Positions 1-5,823 of a stretch of DNA of 6,773 nucleotides are shown here, one piece after another (within the stretch, counting starts at the first letter, position 1; each line of letters starts with the position of its first letter). Source of the stretch: Candidatus Coatesiibacteriota bacterium (GTDB lineage Bacteria > Oederibacteriota > CAKKQC01); NCBI GenBank assembly GCA_023265785.1, contig JAHFSL010000137.1, forward strand, positions 1 to 6,773, in the 5' to 3' direction. Under the pieces are notes generated by a model. The model was not told the DNA's origin. It did no database searches and saw only the letters and a program-made list of their open reading frames with translations. Both the position numbers and the translations under genes were made by a program.

Positions 1-1341
1 GTGACCGGGACGGCGTCCTCCGCGCCGCTGGCATTCGGCGTCCCGGTCGTCACCAGTGTGCCGGGTTCGGGCACGCGGTTCGTCTGGTCTGCGGCCGGAG
101 CGGCCCTGCTCCCTCCGGGCCAATCGCTGACCCTGACGATCACCGGCATCATGGGGCAGACCTGCGGACCCGTGTCCGTTTCCAGCACGGCGTGGGTGAC
201 CGGCGCAACGCCGTGCGCCGCGATGACGCGCGCGTTCACCAACGGCACGGGATTCATCCTGGCCGGTCCTGCGACCGCGGTGGGCCTGAACCTTTCCCAT
301 GCCCCGGGGAGTCCCGCCAATGGGGGGGTCCTGGACTACAGCCTGGTGATCAGCAACCTCGGCGCCTCGACGCTGATGTCCCTCACGATTGCCGACACCC
401 TGCCGGCCGGCGTGAATTTCATGGGCCAGGCCAGTGGCGGGCTGCTCGTGCACACCAATCCCGCCGGTGCTCTGCATGTGTGGTCTGGAGCGGTCGCGCT
501 GGCGCCCGGAGGCTCGCTTACCGTGAGCGTCTATACCACCGCCGGGTGCGGCGGGGGACCCGTCACCAATCTCGCCAGCGTGACCGCCCTGTCAGCCTGC
601 GCGGCGGACCAGGCCGCCAGTGCCCCCGACACCTTTACTCTGCCCGGGGATGTGCCCTCCCTTTCACTCGTCGCCGGCCTCTCCCCCTCCCAGCCGGCGG
701 CTGGCGGCACGGTCCATTACACCCTGGTGATCACCAATACCGGGTCGGCCACGCTGGTGGACCTGACCGTGTCTGACACCCTCCCGGCCGGCCTCGTCGT
801 CACGGGTCAGGCCTCACCGGGCGGACTGGTCTGGAATGGAAATACAACGGTACCGACCTGGATGGGTACGGTCAATCTGGCCCCCGGATCGGGGCTGACC
901 ATCACCATGGATGCCACCGTGCCCGCCGGATTCCTGGGCGATGCGGTGAATCCAGCCCTGGCCCGTGCAACGGCCGCGCCGTGCGGCTCGGTCGATGCGT
1001 CCGCCGTTGCGTCGTTTTCGATCACCAGGCCCCCGGAGCCGGTGGAACGCGGAAAGGTGAAGATCGTCGGCGGAGTGCGCGGGTACCTCAACCCCAAGCA
1101 GGGCGAACAGGCCAACATCCTCGTGTGGCCCACGGGTCCCGGCGAAGTCCGGGTCCGCATCTACGCGCGGACCGGCGTCCTGGTACGCACCCTCGGGGCG
1201 GCCGTGAGCGGCAGCGGGACCGTCGTCCTGCACTGGGATTGCACCGACGACACAGGATCGCCTGTTCCCGCCGGAATTTACCCTGTCGACATTACCGGTC
1301 CAGGCATCCAGTACAGGGACAAGCTCGCCGTCCTGCGCTAA
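1..1341 (+). CDS. Secreted DUF11-repeat surface protein with FlgD-like C-terminal domain (5'-partial)
   Basis: The frame is open from the first base, and the protein begins in the middle of a repeat, so the true start lies upstream; the GTG at base 1 is probably internal. Visible are the tail of one DUF11-type beta-sandwich repeat (to about residue 85), a full repeat at about 93-215 and another at about 220-343. The two full copies align with a period of 127 codons; shared blocks are LVI-N-G at 115 and 242 and DTLPAG just after. A proline-rich linker (PPEPVE) leads to residues 351-446, a FlgD-Ig/type IX-like C-terminal domain with NPKQGE, VRIYARTGVLVRTL, GSPVPAGIYPV and a final RDKLAVLR. DUF11 repeats form stalks of surface and cell-wall proteins. 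The C-terminal domain resembles sorting domains of proteins exported with PorV-type partners, and such a gene follows 54 bases later. Function of the whole protein is unknown; extracellular location is inferred. Confidence 0.85.
   Translation: MTGTASSAPLAFGVPVVTSVPGSGTRFVWSAAGAALLPPGQSLTLTITGIMGQTCGPVSVSSTAWVTGATPCAAMTRAFTNGTGFILAGPATAVGLNLSHAPGSPANGGVLDYSLVISNLGASTLMSLTIADTLPAGVNFMGQASGGLLVHTNPAGALHVWSGAVALAPGGSLTVSVYTTAGCGGGPVTNLASVTALSACAADQAASAPDTFTLPGDVPSLSLVAGLSPSQPAAGGTVHYTLVITNTGSATLVDLTVSDTLPAGLVVTGQASPGGLVWNGNTTVPTWMGTVNLAPGSGLTITMDATVPAGFLGDAVNPALARATAAPCGSVDASAVASFSITRPPEPVERGKVKIVGGVRGYLNPKQGEQANILVWPTGPGEVRVRIYARTGVLVRTLGAAVSGSGTVVLHWDCTDDTGSPVPAGIYPVDITGPGIQYRDKLAVLR
280..1029 (+). 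repeat. Tandem DUF11 repeat units, 381-base period
   Basis: Two in-frame copies are recognisable at DNA level: CTGGTGATCA begins at 343 and again at 724, and GACACCCT-CCGGCCGG begins at 394 and again at 775. The offset is 381 bases (127 codons) in both cases. A third, older copy precedes them, recognisable only by its cysteine pair. The copies have diverged a good deal, so this is an ancient domain duplication and not a recent expansion. Repeat boundaries are approximate. Confidence 0.6.
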
Positions 1342-1395
1342 GATCAGCCCCTGTACGGGGATTGGTCGACTCGAAGCACGGCCCGCCACCTGGGG

Positions 1396-2109
1396 GTGTT
1401 CGTCGCGCTGACCCTTCCCTTGGCCGGGGTGATCGCCACCCCGGCCCGGGGCACCACGGACGGCGTGACCGCCGTCTCCCAGATCGAGTCGACGCGCGCC
1501 CAGGCCCTGGGCGGCGCGGCCACGGCCCTCGGCCATGATGCCGCGCTCGCCTGGCTGAATCCAGCCTCGCTGGCCGGCATCCCCGGACAGTCCGTGACAC
1601 TGGGCGGCCAGCGTGGGTTCTACGGCGAGTTGACGGGGCACGCCCTGTGGTCCCGGCCCGTCTCCTCCATCACCATCGCCGCCGGCGTCATCTACGATGA
1701 CGCGGGCTCCGTATCGCTTTTTGCTCCAGACGGGAGCCTTCACACCCTCGCGCTCCAGCAGGATTTCGCCGGGCTCGCCGGCATTGCGGGCTCAATTTCG
1801 AACGTGCTCGTCGCCGGCGGGTCCGTGAAGATTCTCTCCAGCCGCCTGGTCGAGGCGGTCACCACCAGCGCAGTGGCAGTTGATTTCGGCGTCCAGGCCT
1901 CGGTCAGTTCCCGGATCAAGATCGGCGCAGCCATCCGAAACGCGGGGAGTCGGTTACACTACGGTGAGGATCCGGTCAGCCTTCCCTCGACCATGCATGC
2001 CGGGGTGGCCACAGCCCTTCCGCTGGGCGGGCCGTTGACAGCCATCGCGAGCGGGGACCTGGAGTACGGCGCAGGGTCGGGAGTCCTGGACGGCCACGCT
2101 GGCGCCTAG
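1396..2109 (+). CDS. PorV/PorQ-like (UPF0164) outer-membrane beta-barrel protein, cut short by an amber codon
   Basis: The product has a hydrophobic leader (VALTLPLAGVIA), then the PorV hallmark in which a Gly-Gly-Ala-Ala turn precedes a conserved NPASLAG motif (residues about 34-56), followed by alternating beta strands and LPSTMHAGVA, the usual late-barrel segment. PorV-family proteins are outer-membrane barrels; PorV itself is the shuttle carrying type IX cargo to the surface attachment complex. The frame ends at TAG 2107-2109, but the same frame continues with clear family sequence to 2289, giving about 297 codons, nearer a normal length. The start is uncertain: GTG 1396 gives a leader without a basic N-terminus, while the frame is open back to 1342 and would supply one (RSTARH) if a rare CTG at 1351 were used. 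No convincing ribosome site is seen for either. It follows the surface-protein gene by 54 bases and is probably co-transcribed with it. Confidence 0.75.
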   Translation: MFVALTLPLAGVIATPARGTTDGVTAVSQIESTRAQALGGAATALGHDAALAWLNPASLAGIPGQSVTLGGQRGFYGELTGHALWSRPVSSITIAAGVIYDDAGSVSLFAPDGSLHTLALQQDFAGLAGIAGSISNVLVAGGSVKILSSRLVEAVTTSAVAVDFGVQASVSSRIKIGAAIRNAGSRLHYGEDPVSLPSTMHAGVATALPLGGPLTAIASGDLEYGAGSGVLDGHAGA

Positions 2110-2166
2110 TTCCGTCTCCAGAATTCAGTCGCCGTGCGGGTCGGATACCGGACCTTGAATGGCAGA

Positions 2167-2198
2167 ATCCCCGGCCGGATCTCCGCCGGCCTGGGGAT
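2167..2198. other. GC-rich inverted repeat (hairpin), possible transcript-end structure
   Basis: ATCCCC+GGCCGG (2167-2178) pairs with CCGGCC-T-GGGGAT (2186-2198). This gives a 12-bp stem with one bulged T and a 7-base loop. No T-run follows on either strand, so it is not a classic intrinsic terminator. It lies 57 bases after the amber stop of the + gene and 87 bases past the stop of the - strand gene, where a shared 3' end element would be useful. It also encodes part of the barrel remnant, so chance within GC-rich coding DNA remains possible. Confidence 0.35.
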
Positions 2199-2285
2199 CC
2201 GCGGAGGGCAGCAACGGCTCGACTACGCTGTGCAGTCGGGCCGCGGATTCGAACTCCCCCATTCCCTGAGCCTGACCTTCGCGTT

Positions 2286-2289
2286 CTAG
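2286..2289. other. Shared CTAG: overlapping convergent stop codons
   Basis: The palindrome CTAG supplies TAG for the + strand barrel remnant (2287-2289) and TAG for the - strand isomerase (2288-2286). The genes therefore end on top of one another with no intergenic space. This supports 2289 as the ancestral end of the barrel gene. Confidence 0.75.
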
Positions 2290-3200
2290 ACTGTTCGGAC
2301 TCCGGGCCAGGCAGCGGACCAGGTCGCCTTGGTCTGCGCCATCAGGGACTCGGTGGTTTCGTCCTTGCCCGGCTTCACCTCGATGGTCACGATGCGGGGG
2401 GTGCCGTGCTTGAGGTAACCGACCTTGAATAGAACGGAGAGGAACTCGGCCAGCTCGGCCTCGCCGTTTTCGCCGCCCGCGATCCCGAACCGGGGATGCT
2501 GGTCACCGTACCGCGGGTGGGTGCGATCCTTGAGGACGCAGTTGCCGACATGGGCATGGGTCAGAAACTCGGCGGCCAGCGGGAGCGCGTCGGCGGACCG
2601 CTCGTGCTGGAGCGGCAGGTGGGACAGGTCAAGGAGGAGGCCGAAGTTGGAGCCCGTGGCCCGGACCCGCCGGGCCAGCTCGACGGCCCGCGCCGTGGGG
2701 CCGATGAGGCACTTCTTGTCCACATCGAAGTCAAAGACCTCAAGGTGAACGGGGAGCGGCGCCGCCTCCCGGCAGATGGTCGCCAGCGAGTCCACCAGCG
2801 CATCCATGGCCAGTGGCCGGTCGGCTTCCGCCGGGTCGGGGCCGGAGAGGACCACGAAGCCGGCCGGGTTCATTTCTTGTGCCCGGGCCAGCTCGGCGCG
2901 CACGGCAAACACGGCCTTGCCCCGCTCCACGGAATCCGTGGCATTGAGGTTGAGTTTTTGTGAAAGTTGCAGAGGCTGGGCGCCGCACGCCAGCGTCGCG
3001 CCCCGGGCCGCCACGACGGCCTTGAGTGCGGCGCGGGCCGCAGGGTCGGTCACCGGCCCGGCCTCAAGGACCTTGAAGAAGGCATCCGCCAGGAGCGCAT
3101 CCGCCGTGGCCGCGACCGGCCCGCTCCCACCCATCACCTCCGGGCAGGCCATGAAGTGCACAATGCCCAGCCGGACCGCGTCTTCCCACGGGTGCGCCAC
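2286..3200 (-). CDS. Sugar-phosphate isomerase/epimerase-like TIM-barrel protein
   Basis: A 304-residue protein of the xylose-isomerase-like TIM-barrel (AP-endonuclease 2) superfamily, probably cytoplasmic. The first barrel strand is RLGIVHFMA (residues 10-18). Probable divalent-metal ligands follow the family order Glu-Asp-His-Glu: E154 in HLEVFDFD, D191 in LLLDLSHLP, H217 in HAHVGN and E274 in VTIEVKPG. Such enzymes isomerise or epimerise sugars or sugar derivatives; the substrate cannot be told from sequence. I chose GTG 3198-3200 because it is the first start that keeps strand 1 intact. The ATG at 3326 would run about 100 bases into tsaD and add a leader unlike the family, and the ATG inside HFMA would delete strand 1. 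No Shine-Dalgarno is seen before the GTG. The gene diverges from tsaD across 24 bases and converges on the PorV-like gene with overlapping stops. Confidence 0.8.
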   Translation of the reverse strand: MAHPWEDAVRLGIVHFMACPEVMGGSGPVAATADALLADAFFKVLEAGPVTDPAARAALKAVVAARGATLACGAQPLQLSQKLNLNATDSVERGKAVFAVRAELARAQEMNPAGFVVLSGPDPAEADRPLAMDALVDSLATICREAAPLPVHLEVFDFDVDKKCLIGPTARAVELARRVRATGSNFGLLLDLSHLPLQHERSADALPLAAEFLTHAHVGNCVLKDRTHPRYGDQHPRFGIAGGENGEAELAEFLSVLFKVGYLKHGTPRIVTIEVKPGKDETTESLMAQTKATWSAAWPGVRTV

Positions 3201-3224
3201 GAAAGGTACGGTAACATATGAAGC
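3201..3224. promoter_or_regulatory. Minimal divergent promoter region with overlapping symmetric -10 elements
   Basis: Only 24 bases separate the isomerase GTG (3200) from the tsaD GTG (3225), and they are AT-rich against a GC-rich background. On the + strand TAACAT (3212-3217) fits TANNNT. On the - strand TATGTT (3218 back to 3213) also fits TANNNT, overlapping it almost completely. The + element sits 7 bases before the tsaD start, which would give a leaderless or nearly leaderless message. The - element sits 12 bases before the isomerase start. No clear -35 is seen for either, and neither gene has a Shine-Dalgarno. Transcription starts are inferred, not shown. Confidence 0.4.
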
Positions 3225-4265
3225 GTGCGTGTACTGGGGATTGAGAGTTCCTGCGATGAAACCGCCGCGGCAGTGGTGGATGACCGCGGGTCGCAGAAGC
3301 GACGGGGGACGGGAGGTGGTCCGCAACTACTCTCCTCCATCGTCGCGTCGCAGGTCGCCACCCACCGCCCGTATGGCGGGGTGGTCCCGGAACTGGCCTC
3401 GCGCAGTCACATCCGGTTCATCACCCCGGTGATCCGCGATGCGCTCGCCAAAGCCGGGGTGGCCCCCTCCGCGGTGGACGCCGTGGCCGCGACCGCCGGG
3501 CCGGGACTGGCCGGGTCCCTGCTGGTCGGGCTGACCGCCGGCAAGACGCTGGCCTACCTCCTGCGCAAGCCGTTCTTCGCCATCAATCATATTGAAGCGC
3601 ATGTGTACGCCGCCTTTTTGGCAGAGCCCACCCTGAAACCGCCCCTGCTGGCGCTGGTCGCCTCCGGGGGCCACACCGAACTGATTGCCATGCCCCGGCA
3701 CGGGGTGTTCCGAATCCTGGGACGGACCCGCGATGACGCGGCGGGCGAGGCGTATGACAAGGCCGCCAAGGCGCTGGGCCTCCCCTACCCCGGCGGACCC
3801 GCACTCGAGAAGCTGGCCCGCCGCGCCCGGCGGGAAGAAAGGATGCCGGTGGCCCGGATGCGCGATGGCGGGTTGGGGTTCTCGTTTTCGGGACTCAAGA
3901 CCGCCGTGGCGCTGGCCGCCCCGAAAACCCGCGACCGGGCCGCGCTCGCCGCCGGGTTCCAGCGCGCGGTCATTGACGCACTCCTCGGCCAGACCCAGGC
4001 TGCCCTGACTTCCACCCGGAGCCGGACGCTGGTGCTCGCGGGCGGGGTGGCCGCCAACGGCGCCCTGCGCGATGCGTTCAAGGCCATGACGGCGGAGCGC
4101 AAGGTCCGGCTGGTCGTCCCCCCGCTGGCGCTGTGCACGGACAATGCGGCCATGATCGCCTGCGCCGGCTGGTACGCCGCGAAGCGCCGCCGGCCCGACC
4201 GGCTGGACACACCGGTGCGCGCCTCCTGGCCGGCCGGCTCCCCGCTCCACGAGGTGGCGGCATGA
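3225..4265 (+). CDS. tsaD: tRNA N6-adenosine threonylcarbamoyltransferase TsaD
   Basis: TsaD transfers the threonylcarbamoyl group from threonylcarbamoyl-AMP to A37 of ANN-decoding tRNAs, working with TsaB (and TsaE) in the cytoplasm. The whole family signature is present: IESSCDET (6-13), YGGVVPELASR (50-60), metal ligands H122 and H126 in NHIEAH, ASGGHTEL (146-153), the DDAAGEAYDKAAKALGLPYP block (170-189), FSFSGLKTA (219-227), AGGVAANGALR (272-282) and the third metal ligand D306 in CTDNAAM. At 346 residues it is slightly longer than the E. coli protein (337); most of the excess is a basic, glycine-rich insert at about residues 23-34. The GTG start is firm, since TGA at 3219-3221 lies just upstream in frame and the MRVLGIE opening is standard. 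It leads an operon-like run and overlaps the next gene by ATGA. Confidence 0.96.
   Translation: MRVLGIESSCDETAAAVVDDRGSQKRRGTGGGPQLLSSIVASQVATHRPYGGVVPELASRSHIRFITPVIRDALAKAGVAPSAVDAVAATAGPGLAGSLLVGLTAGKTLAYLLRKPFFAINHIEAHVYAAFLAEPTLKPPLLALVASGGHTELIAMPRHGVFRILGRTRDDAAGEAYDKAAKALGLPYPGGPALEKLARRARREERMPVARMRDGGLGFSFSGLKTAVALAAPKTRDRAALAAGFQRAVIDALLGQTQAALTSTRSRTLVLAGGVAANGALRDAFKAMTAERKVRLVVPPLALCTDNAAMIACAGWYAAKRRRPDRLDTPVRASWPAGSPLHEVAA
4252..4257 (+). promoter_or_regulatory. Ribosome binding site for the glycosyltransferase, inside tsaD
   Basis: AGGTGG lies 4 bases before ATG 4262 and within the last codons of tsaD. It supports the ATGA-overlapping start over the in-frame ATG at 4133, and indicates translational coupling. 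Confidence 0.5.
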
Positions 4266-4984
4266 AGGGCCCGGAACTCTCCGTCGTGATCCCCGTCTAC
4301 AACGAGCGGGAGTTCCTGCCGGTCACGCTGGCCCGGGTGGCCCGGGCGCCCTTCGACAAGGAGGTGATCCTGGTGGATGACGCCTCCACGGACGGCACCC
4401 GCGAATGGTTGAAGCGGCTGGCCGCGGGCCGGGTGCGGGTGCCGCGCCTGCCGCGCCCGCGCACCACGGTGGTTCTGCACGAGCGCAACCGGGGCAAGGG
4501 TGCCGCCCTGCGCACGGCGCTGGCGCGGTGCCGCGGCCGGTTCATCATCGTGCAGGACGCGGACCTGGAATACGATCCTGCCGATTGGCCCGCCATGCTG
4601 GCGCCGCTCCGAGCAGAGAGGGCCGATGTCGTGTACGGCACCCGGTTGGCCGGCGGCGGCGCGCACCGGGTCCACCTGTTCTGGCACTACCTGGGCAACC
4701 GGATGCTGACCCTGCTCTCCAACATGTTCACCAACCTCAACCTCACCGACATGGAGACGGGGGCCAAGGCGTTCCGCCGGGACCTCCTGCCCCGGTTCAC
4801 CATCACCTCGGACCGGTTCGGGGTGGAGCCGGAACTCACCGCGAAGTTCTCGCGGCTGGGCTGCCGGATGTACGAGGTCCCGATCTCTTACTACGGGCGG
4901 TCGTACGCGCAGGGGAAGAAGATCACCTGGCGCGACGGCCTCGCCGCGTTCCTGCACATCGTTCGGTTCAGGTTCTTCAACTAG
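4262..4984 (+). CDS. GT2 family glycosyltransferase, dolichyl/polyprenyl-phosphate mannose synthase type
   Basis: A 240-residue GT-A fold enzyme. Visible motifs: LSVVIPVYNE (6-15), the nucleotide-binding VDDASTDGT (38-46), RNRGKGAALR (75-84), the metal-binding DAD of QDADLEYDP (98-106), then WHYLGNRMLTLLSNMFTN and LTDMETGAKAFRR, which mark the DPM/DPG-synthase-like branch. These enzymes transfer a sugar from a nucleotide sugar, classically to a polyprenyl phosphate at the cytoplasmic face of the membrane. The sugar and acceptor here are inferred only from this branch. There is no C-terminal transmembrane domain, since the protein ends at VRFRFFN, so it is the soluble or peripheral single-domain form. 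The start at 4262 is set by the SVVIPVYNE opening and the AGGTGG site. It overlaps tsaD by 4 bases; the methyltransferase gene appears to begin 8 bases after its stop. Confidence 0.9.
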   Translation: MKGPELSVVIPVYNEREFLPVTLARVARAPFDKEVILVDDASTDGTREWLKRLAAGRVRVPRLPRPRTTVVLHERNRGKGAALRTALARCRGRFIIVQDADLEYDPADWPAMLAPLRAERADVVYGTRLAGGGAHRVHLFWHYLGNRMLTLLSNMFTNLNLTDMETGAKAFRRDLLPRFTITSDRFGVEPELTAKFSRLGCRMYEVPISYYGRSYAQGKKITWRDGLAAFLHIVRFRFFN

Positions 4985-4992
4985 CCACCCCC

Positions 4993-5823
4993 ATCAAACG
5001 CTGGGCGATTGAACTCCTGGCGTGCCCCGCCTGCCGGGGCCCGCTGACGGCGGCTGGCGCCGCTGCGGGCGGGACGGTCGAGAAGGGCATGGTGACCTGT
5101 CATGCCTGTGCGAAGGACTTTCCCGTGGACGGCACCTTCGCCGACTTCCTGCCGGCTGACCTGGCTACGACCGCGCCGGTCGGATTCGCGCCCGCCGAGG
5201 AGCCGTTCCTGCCATGGCACGCCGGTCGGCTCTTCGCGGGCTTCTACCAGAACGCGCTGGACCAGGCACTCACCCGGGGCGGGTTGATCCCGGCCGGGGC
5301 GGCCGTGCTGGTCGTGAATGCCCGGGGGGGCGCCGATGTGGAGGCCATGGCCCGACCCGGTGCCCGCGTGTTCGCGCTCGATCCCCACGCCCCCGCGCTT
5401 GAGGCCGCCCGCAAACGCGCCAAACTGCTCGGGTTCTACTGGGAACACCTGCGCGCCACGCCGGAAGCGCTGCCGGTACGCGACCGGAGCGTTGAATTCA
5501 GCCTCCTGCGGGACGGGCTGGGGCGGGTGACCGACCGGGAGCGCGCGCTGGGCGAGATGGCCCGGGTCTCGCGGCTGGCGGTCATCGTAATGGACCGGTG
5601 GGCGACCCTCCCCCGCGGCTGGTTTGCGGCGCGCGGGTGGGAGGAGCGCGAGCGCCGCCTGCTGGACCTGGCCCCGCTTCCCGCCCGTGGCTGGCGTCGC
5701 GGCTGGCAGAGACCGCTGGCGGTGTGGCTGGGGCGGGCCGCGGCCCGGCTGGCGCGGGCGGCGTTGGACCCGTGGGGGGGCTATGGTATCCTCGTCGCCG
5801 TGAGACGCGAGGGGAGCCGCTAG
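4993..5823 (+). CDS. Trm112-like zinc-ribbon plus class I SAM methyltransferase-like protein
   Basis: The N-terminus has a Trm112p-like zinc ribbon: LLACPACRGPL with CxxC at 11-14, and VTCHACAKDFPVDG with CxxC at 36-39. After a linker (FLPWHAGRLFAGFYQNALDQ) comes a Rossmann-like methyltransferase domain: strand and loop VLVVNARGG (105-113), acidic end of strand 2 in FALDPHAP (D130), and PEALPVRDRSVEFSLLRDGLGRV, the counterpart of the usual EALPFPDxSFD motif. Substrate is unknown. Motif I lacks the canonical GxGxG, so activity is uncertain. The start is a problem: no ATG, GTG or TTG lies between the upstream gene and the first CxxC. The protein should begin (M)KRWAIELLACPAC, where the sequence has ATC at 4993-4995; an ATC or ATT start, a CTG at 5017, or a one-base change are all possible. 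It ends flush against pnp (TAG then ATG). Confidence 0.7.
   Translation: MKRWAIELLACPACRGPLTAAGAAAGGTVEKGMVTCHACAKDFPVDGTFADFLPADLATTAPVGFAPAEEPFLPWHAGRLFAGFYQNALDQALTRGGLIPAGAAVLVVNARGGADVEAMARPGARVFALDPHAPALEAARKRAKLLGFYWEHLRATPEALPVRDRSVEFSLLRDGLGRVTDRERALGEMARVSRLAVIVMDRWATLPRGWFAARGWEERERRLLDLAPLPARGWRRGWQRPLAVWLGRAAARLARAALDPWGGYGILVAVRREGSR

Larger units (their letters stand above)
2107..2289 (+). pseudogene. C-terminal remnant of the PorV-like gene beyond the in-frame TAG
   Basis: Directly after TAG 2107-2109, in the same frame, 59 codons read FRLQNSVAVRVGYRTLNGR, then a glycine-rich strand (SAGLGIRGG), LDYA, and the ending SLSLTFAF before TAG 2287-2289. This is the expected last strands of a PorV-type barrel: a (E)FRLQN strand start, a valine-glycine-tyrosine strand, LDYA, and an alternating hydrophobic last strand ending in phenylalanine, the usual signal for BAM-assisted insertion. 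One base (TAG for GAG, Glu) would restore a continuous gene. Without this segment the barrel would lack its closing strands and should not insert. Possible explanations are a true null mutation, readthrough, or a sequence error. Nothing is seen that favours recoding: the intact downstream genes also use TAG as a normal stop. Confidence 0.7.

Noticed and set aside
322..328. Runs of seven Gs (also 5324-5330 and 5774-5780) as slippage or programmed frameshift sites
   Set aside because: The reading frame and family match are continuous on both sides of each run, and no alternative product is visible.
1348..1360. CCCC-TGTAC-GGGG hairpin just after the surface-protein stop, as a terminator
   Set aside because: The stem is only four pairs with no T-run, and the downstream gene is close and probably co-transcribed.
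814..1743. - strand open frame opposite the surface protein and the PorV-like gene
   Set aside because: It spans two unrelated + strand genes and shows no protein-like pattern.
3201..3326. N-terminal extension of the isomerase to the ATG at 3326
   Set aside because: It would overlap tsaD head-on by about 100 bases, and the added residues are the antisense of the conserved TsaD N-terminus.
4133..4261. Upstream in-frame ATG for the glycosyltransferase
   Set aside because: The extra 43 residues are an Arg/Pro-rich out-of-frame reading of tsaD. ATG 4262 has a ribosome site and begins right before the family's first strand.
3785..4957. Long open frame on the - strand (390 codons) across tsaD and the glycosyltransferase
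   Set aside because: It is the complement shadow of two clearly recognisable genes in GC-rich DNA. The translation is Arg/Pro/Gly-rich with no family resemblance.
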